DNA from: Nitratireductor sp. B36
GTDB lineage: Bacteria > Pseudomonadota > Alphaproteobacteria > Rhizobiales > Rhizobiaceae
DNA length: 64,000 nt
Direction of reading: 5' to 3'
NCBI RefSeq assembly: GCF_020833685.1
Contig: NZ_JACKZY010000001.1
Location: 942,578-1,006,577 of the forward strand
A program made the translations under genes and the position numbers. How positions within the stretch are numbered: the first letter of the stretch is position 1; the number at the start of each line of letters is the position of its first letter. Positions 17,570-25,551 of this stretch are shown here, one piece after another. The notes below the pieces were generated by a model. It ran no database searches. It saw nothing but the letters and a program-made list of their open reading frames with translations, and was not told the origin of the DNA.

Positions 17570-20500
17570 GCGCAGCGATTGCGGTAGAGCCTGAAACGGG
17601 ACTGGATGAGGGCATCGGCAGCGTTGCGATCATCGGCATGGCCGGGCGGTTTCCCGGTGCGCCATCGGTCGATGCGCTGTGGCAGATGGTGCGCGGGGGG
17701 CGTCACGCCTTCCGCACCTTTGCAGCCGATGAAATCGAGGACGCCTATGACGAGGCGACGCGCGCCTCGCCGGACTATGTGCCCTCCCGCCCCTATTTGG
17801 ACGATGTCGGCATGTTCGATGCGGAATTCTTCGGCATGTATCCGCGCGAGGCGGCGGTGCTCGATCCGCAGTTCCGGCTGTTTCTGGAAATCTGCTGGGA
17901 AGCGCTGGAAAGTGCGGGCTGCGATCCCTTCGGTGCGAAACAGTCGATCGGCGTCTTCGCCGGCTCGGCGATGAGCACCTATCTCATCAACAACATCCTG
18001 TCGGATCGACAAAAGGCCGAAGCCTTCACCTCCGGCTATCAAGTCGACATGTTCAACGAACTGGTGGGCGCGATCAACGACACGCTGGCGACGCGCGTGG
18101 CCTATAAGCTCGACCTGAAAGGGCCGGCCTTCACCATCCAGTCGGCCTGCTCCACATCGCTCCTGGCGGTGACGCAGGCCTGCCAGAACCTTTTGACCTA
18201 TGGTTGCGACATGGCGCTGGCGGGCGGTGTGTCGATCTCGGTGCCGCAGAAGCGTGGCTACATCCACATGGAAGGCGGCATGGTTTCGCCGGACGGTTTC
18301 TGCCGGCCCTTCGATGCGCAGGCAGGCGGCACGGTTTTCGGCAGCGGCGGCGGCGTGGTGCTTCTGAAACGGCTCGAAGACGCCATCGACGGTGGCGATA
18401 CGATCCATGCCGTCATTCGCGGCTATGGCGTCAACAATGACGGCGCGGACAAGGTGGGCTACACCGCACCCAGCGTTTCTGGACAGGCCGACGCGATTGC
18501 GGCAGCCCTTGCCAGTGCCGGCATCGACCCTGATAGCATCGGTTATGTGGAGTGCCACGGCACTGCCACGCCGCTCGGCGATCCCATCGAGTTCAACGGC
18601 CTGATGAACGCTTTTGGCGGCGATGGCGCTGAAGGCCACTGCGCGCTCGGGTCCGTGAAGGGGAATATCGGCCATCTGGACGCCGCTGCAGGCGTCACCG
18701 GTCTCATCAAGGCGGCACTCGTGGTGCGCGACGGCGAGATCCCGCCGGTGGCGAATTTCGTATCGCCCAACCCGCATATGGCACTGGAAAACAGTCCGTT
18801 CCGCATTCCAACGGAGCGCGTAGCGTGGGAAGCGGCGGGCGCAAAGCGCCGCGCCGGCGTCAGCTCGTTCGGGGTGGGCGGCACCAATGCACATGTGGTG
18901 CTCGAACAGGCGCCCGACCGAGACGGTCTTTCGGAGACATCGCCCGACCGCCCACTCATTCTCCCGCTTTCGGCGCGAAACGAGGCGGCGCTCGCCGCGA
19001 TGCGCAAGAATTTGGCCGAAGCTCTGCGCGAGAGCACAGAGCCGCTCGCCACCGTGGCGCACACGTTGCAGCGGGGGCGGCACGCTTTTTCGCACCGAAC
19101 GGCGATTATTGCGCGCACGCGCGACGAGGCGATTGCGGCACTTGAAGCAGAACGCCCGATCAGCGGCGAGGCAGCACAGGATGCCCCGCCCGTGGTCTTC
19201 ATGTTTCCCGGACAGGGCGCGCAGCATGTGGGCATGGGCGGCGCGCTTTATGGGACCGAACCGGTCTTTGCCGAATGGATCGACAAAGGCGCTGATCTTC
19301 TTGAGCCTCTGATTGGCCGTGACATTCGCGATTTCATCCGGCTGCCCGATGGCGACGCGCCGCAAGAGCTTTCCGAAGCACTGCGCGACACGCAAATCGC
19401 CCAGCCCGCACTCTTTCTCGTCGAATATGCGACGGCAAAACTCTGGATGAGCCGTGGCCTCATGCCCGAAGCCATGATCGGCCACAGCGTGGGTGAATTC
19501 GTTGCCGCCACACTTTCGGGCACGATGCGCTTCGAGGATGCGCTCGGGCTGGTCGCAGCACGCGGGCGGCTGATGCAGAGCCAGCCCAGGGGAGCCATGG
19601 TTTCCGTGCGGTCGGATGCGGAAACGGTCGAAGCGCATCTTTGCGACGGGGTGGAGATCGCAGCCCTCAATGCACCGAAGCTCAGCGTCATCTCCGGCAC
19701 GTTCGAGGCGATGGACGAGACATGCGCAAAGCTGGATGCCGCAGGCATCGCCTATAGCCGGTTGCACACCTCCCACGCCTTCCATTCGGCCATGATGGAC
19801 GAGGCTGCCAGGGCGCTCGAAGAAGAGACGGCAAAGGTCGAATACGGTCCATCCACCATTCCCTATATTTCCTGTGTGAGCGGCGACTGGCAGACGGACG
19901 CGCAGGGCGCTTCGCCCGCATACTGGGCACGCCATTGCCGCGATGCGGTGCGCTTTGCCGACGGCATCAAGACCGTTGCGCGCGAGCGCAGGCCCGTTTT
20001 CATCGAGGTCGGCCCCGGCCGCACGCTTTCTGTTTTCACCGCGCAGACGCTCAAGCGCGATGACATCGCCGCCATTATCCAGTCCCTGCCCGAACACGAC
20101 CGCGCATCCTTGGGTGAGGACGTTTTCGCCGAAGCCCATGCGCGGTCGTGGATCGCCGGCTGCGGGCTCGACTGGCCGGCCCTGCCAGAGACGGCGCGGC
20201 GGAAAATCCCGCTGCCGACCTATCCCTTCCAGCGCCAGATGCACTGGATCGACGCACCGACGCCGGAGAACCGGGCGCATGCGGCACTTGCCCATACGCT
20301 GCCCGATACACCGGTAAAAACAATCCCGACAGACGGAATGAGCCCAATGACCACCGCACCTGCAACAACCGACCGGCGTGCCACCCTGGAACGCGCCCTG
20401 ACCGCCCTGCTCTCAGACCTTTCAGGCGAAGACCTGCCAGGCGATGCAGCCGGAGCGACCTTTCTGGAGCTTGGCTACGATTCCCTCTTCATCGGCCAAT

Positions 20501-23500
20501 TCGCGCAGAAGGTGGAGAAGGAATACAGGATCAAGCTCTCCTTCCGCGAGCTGCTCGGCAACATTCCGACCATTCATGATTTGGCGCGACACCTCGACAC
20601 CGAACTGCCGGCAGATACCGTGCAGGCGGTGTCTCCCTCTCCGGTGGCTCAGGTCCCCCCCACGCCGGACGTCGCGTCTGCTGCGCCATCTTCAGTGGCG
20701 AATGGAACTCCACAGGCACCTCAAGGGCTCGAGGCGCTTTTCCAGTCCCAGTTGCAGATGGCGCAGCAACTTTTCGCACAGCAGATGCAGACCATTCAGT
20801 CGCTTGGCGGCTCGATCCCGACGGCAGCGCCTTCAGCCACGCCGCAGCCTGCACCGGCCCCAGCCGCTGCGCCCGCGCCTGTGCCGGACACGAGCGGTGA
20901 CGAGAGTGAGATCGGTGGCGGCCGCATCCGCGTGTACAAGCCCGGCGCGCAGGCCGGCGAAAAGGCGCTCACGGAGGAAAAACGCGCCTTCATCAACGAT
21001 CTGGTTGCCCGCTATTGCGAGAAGAATGCCCGCTCCAAAGCGTTCACGCAGGAACACCGGCCGCATCTGGCCGATCCACGCGCGGCCTCCGGGTTTCGCA
21101 TCGACTGGAAGGAACTGGTCTTCCCTGTCGTCTCCGACCGCTCGAAGGGATCGCGCATCTGGGACATAGACGGCAATGAATATATCGATCTCGTGAACGG
21201 CATGGGGCAAACCGCCTTCGGTCATGCCCCCGATTTCGTGGTCGAGGCGATCCGCGCGCAGACCGACAGAGGTTTTGCCATTGGCCCGCAGACACCGCTC
21301 GCCGGCGAAGTCGCGGACCTGATCAGCGAATTGACCGGGCACAGCCGCGTCACCTTCTGCAACACCGGATCGGAAGCCGTGATGGCGGCCATGCGGGTTG
21401 CCCGCACCGTGACGGGCCGCGACCGCATCGTCGTTTTCGGCAATGATTATCACGGCCAGTTCGACGAGGTTCTGGTCAAGGGCCGCAGCCGTGCGGGGCA
21501 GCATCGTACCCTGCCCATTGCCGCCGGCATCCCCGCAGATTCCCTGTCGAACATCACGGTCCTGCCCTATGGCGCGCCTGAAAGCCTCGACTGGATCCGC
21601 GCCAATGCGGACGAGCTTGCGGCCGTCATCATCGAGCCGGTGCAGAGCCGCCATCCGGAGCTGCAACCGGTCGAATTCGTGCGTGCGCTGCGCGCGCTCG
21701 CAACGGAACGCGATTTCGCTCTGGTGTTCGACGAGGTGGTGACGGGCTTCCGCGTCGACCCCGGTGGCATGCAGGCCGTGTGGGGCATACGCGGCGACCT
21801 CGCCACCTATGGCAAGGTGCTGGGCGGCGGAATGCCGATCGGCGTTCTGGCCGGTGACAGCCGGTATATGGATGCGCTCGATGGCGGTCATTGGGATTAT
21901 GGCGATGACAGCGTGCCAATGGTCGCGCCGACTTTCTTTGCAGGCACATTCGTGCGCCATCCTGTCGTGCTGGCGGCGACACGCGCCGTGCTCGAGCACA
22001 TCAAGGGTGAAGGCCGTGCGCTCTATGACCGGGTGGCCACCCGCACGGAAACGCTTGTCACGGAGCTGAACGGCCAGCTTTCGGATCGCGGGATTGCGAC
22101 GCAGATCCATGGCTACAAGAGCTGGTTCGTGACAGATTTTGGCAATGCCGACCCGCTCGGCGCGCTGTTTTATCCCTATGCGCGGATGCAGGGCCTGCAT
22201 GTCCAGGACGGCTATCCCTGTTTCCTGACGACCGCGCATTCGGAAGAAGACTTTTCGCGCATTGCAACGGTCTTCGGCGAGACGCTCGATGCGCTTCAAG
22301 GTGCCGGCATTCTAGTCGCCGATGACGGACGGGCGGAGCGCCCCACCGCAAGGCCCCTGCAGGAGACGCCGCAACAGGCACCGCTGACCGAGGCGCAGAA
22401 GGAAATCTGGCTTGCAGCGCAGGCCGGCGACGAAGCCTCCTGCTCCTTCAACGAATCCTTCAATCTCACGCTCGATGGCGCGCTGGATGAAGCCGCATTC
22501 CGCAAAGCGTTTGATCTTATCGTTGCGCGACACAATGCGCTTCACATCCGTTTTGCGCGGACGGGCAAGCATTTCGACGTGACGCCCGATTTCCGCATCG
22601 ACATGCCGTTGACGGAGGTTTCTGATGACGAGGCGCTTGCACAAATCATTGAGCGCGAGGCGCGGACCCCGTTCGATCTCGTCAATGGTCCGCTGGCGCG
22701 CGCAGAACTCGTTCGGCTTTCAAACGACCGGCACGTGCTTGTCTTCACGGCCCATCATATCGTTTGTGATGGCTGGTCGGCGAATGTGCTGATCGAAGAG
22801 CTTGCAACAGCCTATAGAGCGCTCGCGCAGGGAGACACGCCTGACCTGCCCCCGGCACTGGCTTTCTCGAGCTATGCGCAGGCGCGCGCTAGCCGGACGG
22901 AGGACGATGAAGAGACGGAGCGGTTCTGGCTTTCGCAATTCGAGACCGTACCGGACCTGCCGGACATGCCGACCGACCGGCCGCGCCCAGAACAGCGCAG
23001 CTTTGCTGGCGGCACCGTGACCGCGCATATCGACAGCGATGTCTACAGGCGGCTGAAGAAGGCCGGCGCGAAGAACGGCGCGACGCTGTTTTCGACCCTG
23101 CTCGCAGCCATGCAGGTGATGATCGCGCGGCTTTCGGGCAGCAACGACATCGTGATCGCCGTGCCTTCGGCAGGGCAGAGCCTGCTTGATGACGAAACGC
23201 TGGTCGGCCATTGCGTCAATCTTCTGCCCCTGCGGCAGGCGCTTGATGAAGAACGGTCCTTCGCCGAGCATTTGAAGGACACGCAGCAACTGGTTCTTCA
23301 GGCTTTCGAGCATCAGGACTTTACCTATGGAACGCTGGTGCGGAAGCTTGGCCTGAAGCGCGATCCAAGCCGCCTTCCCCTGACCGAAATCCAGTTCAAC
23401 CTGGAGCGGGTGACGAAGGGAATGGATTTTGGCGGGCTTGCCGCCGAGGTCACGCCCAACCCCAAGGCGTTTTCGAATTTCGACATGTTCGCCAACATGA

Positions 23501-25551
23501 TCGAAAGCGAGGACGGCATCCGCATCGATGTCGACTACAATGGCGACGTGTTCGATCCGGAGACCATCGAACGCTGGCTCGGCCATTTCGCCACGCTCGT
23601 GGGGACGCTGGCAGAAGATATGTCCAAACCCATCGAGCGCCTGCCGCTCATGTCTCAGGACGAGATGGACTGGCTTGCCTATGAGCTCAACCAGACGCAG
23701 GCGGCCTATGACGACGAGCGCTTTGCCTTCGAGCTGTTTGGCGACCGTGCGGCGGAAACGCCCGACGCCATTGCCGCCACTCATGGCAAGGAAAGCATCA
23801 CCTATGGGGAACTCGATGCGCGAAGCTGGCAGATGGCACGGCTGCTCCAGGAAAAGCTGCTCGTGCCCGGCTGCCGTGTCGCGGTGGCGCTCGACCGCTC
23901 CATAGACATGCTGGTGACGCTGCTGGCAATCATGAAAGCCGACCACATCTATGTGCCGCTCGACCCGGATCACCCCGAGGCACGCCTGCGGCAGACCATG
24001 GAGGCAGCCAAAATCTCCGCGGTGATCTGCAAGAGTGACAGGATTGCCGCCCTTGCCGGTGAAGACGTGCTGCCGATCATGCTCGATGAGGAGCGCGATG
24101 CGATTGCCGCCAGGGATGCAGCACCGCTCGAGGAGCGGGTTCATGGCACGCAGGCTGCGGCCTACATCATCTTCACTTCAGGTTCGACCGGTGTGCCGAA
24201 GGGCGTGGAGGTTCCGCACAACGCGCTGGTCAACTTCCTAACCTCCATGGCGAAGGAACCCGGCTTTACGGCAGATGACACGCTGCTTGCCGTCACCACC
24301 ATTTCCTTCGACATCGCCGCGCTGGAACTCTACCTGCCGCTGATCTGCGGTGGCCGCGTGGTGATCGCCGACAGGATCGAGGTGCAGGACGGGTTTCGGC
24401 TCGTGCAACGTCTCGACGAATGCGGCGCAACCGTTCTGCAGGCAACGCCAACGCTCTGGCAGATGCTTGTCGAAGCGGGGCTGGGCGAGAGGAAATCGCT
24501 CAAGATGCTGTGCGGCGGCGAACCGCTGCCCGCAACGCTGGCGCAGAGCCTGTGCGCGCTGGGCGGCGAATTGTGGAACATGTATGGACCGACCGAAACC
24601 ACGATCTGGTCGTCGGTCGCGAGGATCGACAATCCGGATGCGCCGATCACCATCGGCCAGCCCATCGCCAACACGCAGCTCTACATTCTGGACGCGCGCA
24701 ACCGGCTTGCGCCCGTGGGCGTGACGGGTGAACTGAACATTGGCGGCGACGGCCTTGCCGTCGGCTATTTCAAGAACGCCGAGCAAACCCATGCCGCTTT
24801 CCGCAATGTGTCGATTGGCGGCGTTCCGCAACGGCTCTACAAGACGGGAGATGTGGGACGGCGCCTGGCCGATGGCTCGCTCCAGCTTCTGGGGCGCCGC
24901 GACAACCAGATCAAGCTGCGCGGCTTCCGTATCGAGCTGGGCGACATCGAGGCGGTCATCGCAAAGGCAGATGGCGTGCGCCAGTGCGCCGTTGTCGCCC
25001 CCGTGAACCGCAATGGCGACCGGCAGCTCGTGTGTCACACCGTGCCTGACGATCCGGCGAGCCCGCCGGAAGCAAAGGCGCTCAGCGCCCATGCCAAGGC
25101 GCATCTTCCCGGCCATATGGTGCCCGCCTTTTGGGTCAATGCCGAAGCGCTGCCCCAGACGGCCAATGGCAAGCTCGACCGCAAGACGCTCGAAAAGCAG
25201 GGTATCCCGCGCCAGGAGGCGGCCATCATCCGCACCGCGCCGCGCACGCCCATGGAAGAGAAACTCTCGGCCATCTGGTGTGACGTGCTCAACATTCCCG
25301 AAATCGGCGTGGAGGAGAACATCTACGCGCTGGGGGCGGATTCGCTCAGCATTTTCCGCATCGCAGCCCGGATGATCGATGCCGGCCTGCCGCTGGAGGC
25401 GCGGCATCTCCTGCAACACCCCACGATCGGGGAGCTGGCGCTGATCGCCGATGAAGCGGACAGCCAGCCGGTGAACGGGATCAAGCCGCATGTCCCCTCG
25501 CTGAAAGATTTCCGGCATGGCGCGCGGCGGCGCATGGAGGCACACGGATGA
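17566..25551 (+). CDS. Hybrid PKS-NRPS: KS-AT-ACP-aminotransferase-C-A-PCP
   Basis: The 2661-residue protein has seven domains. KS (about 20-450): Cys195 in ACSTSL, CHGTATPLGDPIE, KGNIGHLDAAAG. AT (about 545-850): Ser641 in GHSVGEF, and HAFH at 737-740, the malonyl-CoA type. ACP: Ser973 in GYDSL. PLP aminotransferase (about 1110-1570): Lys1417 in TYGKVLGGG. C (about 1610-2040): HHIVCDG at 1730. A (about 2060-2550): FTSGSTG near 2203, and a code read by eye as D-I-L-Q-L-G-M-I-W-K, matching glycine. PCP: Ser2593 in GADSL. It should extend the starter by malonate, transaminate the beta-keto group, then add glycine. KS-AT-ACP-AMT-C-A layouts occur in McyE- and iturin/mycosubtilin-type synthetases. 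There is no KR, DH, ER or methyltransferase. Confidence 0.93.
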   Translation: MSAAIAVEPETGLDEGIGSVAIIGMAGRFPGAPSVDALWQMVRGGRHAFRTFAADEIEDAYDEATRASPDYVPSRPYLDDVGMFDAEFFGMYPREAAVLDPQFRLFLEICWEALESAGCDPFGAKQSIGVFAGSAMSTYLINNILSDRQKAEAFTSGYQVDMFNELVGAINDTLATRVAYKLDLKGPAFTIQSACSTSLLAVTQACQNLLTYGCDMALAGGVSISVPQKRGYIHMEGGMVSPDGFCRPFDAQAGGTVFGSGGGVVLLKRLEDAIDGGDTIHAVIRGYGVNNDGADKVGYTAPSVSGQADAIAAALASAGIDPDSIGYVECHGTATPLGDPIEFNGLMNAFGGDGAEGHCALGSVKGNIGHLDAAAGVTGLIKAALVVRDGEIPPVANFVSPNPHMALENSPFRIPTERVAWEAAGAKRRAGVSSFGVGGTNAHVVLEQAPDRDGLSETSPDRPLILPLSARNEAALAAMRKNLAEALRESTEPLATVAHTLQRGRHAFSHRTAIIARTRDEAIAALEAERPISGEAAQDAPPVVFMFPGQGAQHVGMGGALYGTEPVFAEWIDKGADLLEPLIGRDIRDFIRLPDGDAPQELSEALRDTQIAQPALFLVEYATAKLWMSRGLMPEAMIGHSVGEFVAATLSGTMRFEDALGLVAARGRLMQSQPRGAMVSVRSDAETVEAHLCDGVEIAALNAPKLSVISGTFEAMDETCAKLDAAGIAYSRLHTSHAFHSAMMDEAARALEEETAKVEYGPSTIPYISCVSGDWQTDAQGASPAYWARHCRDAVRFADGIKTVARERRPVFIEVGPGRTLSVFTAQTLKRDDIAAIIQSLPEHDRASLGEDVFAEAHARSWIAGCGLDWPALPETARRKIPLPTYPFQRQMHWIDAPTPENRAHAALAHTLPDTPVKTIPTDGMSPMTTAPATTDRRATLERALTALLSDLSGEDLPGDAAGATFLELGYDSLFIGQFAQKVEKEYRIKLSFRELLGNIPTIHDLARHLDTELPADTVQAVSPSPVAQVPPTPDVASAAPSSVANGTPQAPQGLEALFQSQLQMAQQLFAQQMQTIQSLGGSIPTAAPSATPQPAPAPAAAPAPVPDTSGDESEIGGGRIRVYKPGAQAGEKALTEEKRAFINDLVARYCEKNARSKAFTQEHRPHLADPRAASGFRIDWKELVFPVVSDRSKGSRIWDIDGNEYIDLVNGMGQTAFGHAPDFVVEAIRAQTDRGFAIGPQTPLAGEVADLISELTGHSRVTFCNTGSEAVMAAMRVARTVTGRDRIVVFGNDYHGQFDEVLVKGRSRAGQHRTLPIAAGIPADSLSNITVLPYGAPESLDWIRANADELAAVIIEPVQSRHPELQPVEFVRALRALATERDFALVFDEVVTGFRVDPGGMQAVWGIRGDLATYGKVLGGGMPIGVLAGDSRYMDALDGGHWDYGDDSVPMVAPTFFAGTFVRHPVVLAATRAVLEHIKGEGRALYDRVATRTETLVTELNGQLSDRGIATQIHGYKSWFVTDFGNADPLGALFYPYARMQGLHVQDGYPCFLTTAHSEEDFSRIATVFGETLDALQGAGILVADDGRAERPTARPLQETPQQAPLTEAQKEIWLAAQAGDEASCSFNESFNLTLDGALDEAAFRKAFDLIVARHNALHIRFARTGKHFDVTPDFRIDMPLTEVSDDEALAQIIEREARTPFDLVNGPLARAELVRLSNDRHVLVFTAHHIVCDGWSANVLIEELATAYRALAQGDTPDLPPALAFSSYAQARASRTEDDEETERFWLSQFETVPDLPDMPTDRPRPEQRSFAGGTVTAHIDSDVYRRLKKAGAKNGATLFSTLLAAMQVMIARLSGSNDIVIAVPSAGQSLLDDETLVGHCVNLLPLRQALDEERSFAEHLKDTQQLVLQAFEHQDFTYGTLVRKLGLKRDPSRLPLTEIQFNLERVTKGMDFGGLAAEVTPNPKAFSNFDMFANMIESEDGIRIDVDYNGDVFDPETIERWLGHFATLVGTLAEDMSKPIERLPLMSQDEMDWLAYELNQTQAAYDDERFAFELFGDRAAETPDAIAATHGKESITYGELDARSWQMARLLQEKLLVPGCRVAVALDRSIDMLVTLLAIMKADHIYVPLDPDHPEARLRQTMEAAKISAVICKSDRIAALAGEDVLPIMLDEERDAIAARDAAPLEERVHGTQAAAYIIFTSGSTGVPKGVEVPHNALVNFLTSMAKEPGFTADDTLLAVTTISFDIAALELYLPLICGGRVVIADRIEVQDGFRLVQRLDECGATVLQATPTLWQMLVEAGLGERKSLKMLCGGEPLPATLAQSLCALGGELWNMYGPTETTIWSSVARIDNPDAPITIGQPIANTQLYILDARNRLAPVGVTGELNIGGDGLAVGYFKNAEQTHAAFRNVSIGGVPQRLYKTGDVGRRLADGSLQLLGRRDNQIKLRGFRIELGDIEAVIAKADGVRQCAVVAPVNRNGDRQLVCHTVPDDPASPPEAKALSAHAKAHLPGHMVPAFWVNAEALPQTANGKLDRKTLEKQGIPRQEAAIIRTAPRTPMEEKLSAIWCDVLNIPEIGVEENIYALGADSLSIFRIAARMIDAGLPLEARHLLQHPTIGELALIADEADSQPVNGIKPHVPSLKDFRHGARRRMEAHG

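Noticed and set aside
18140-18160. A possibly broken ketosynthase
   Set aside because: The active-site Cys (ACSTSL), both His motifs and the C-terminal GTNAHVVLEQ are intact, so the KS is predicted to be active.
17491-20295. A 934-codon open frame on the minus strand over the KS and AT domains
   Set aside because: Shadow of the PKS coding frame; rich in Arg, His and Cys and without a family match.
20833-25545. Several minus-strand frames of 400-490 codons over the ACP-to-PCP part of the hybrid synthetase
   Set aside because: Same reason; the plus-strand frame carries all expected domain motifs without a break.
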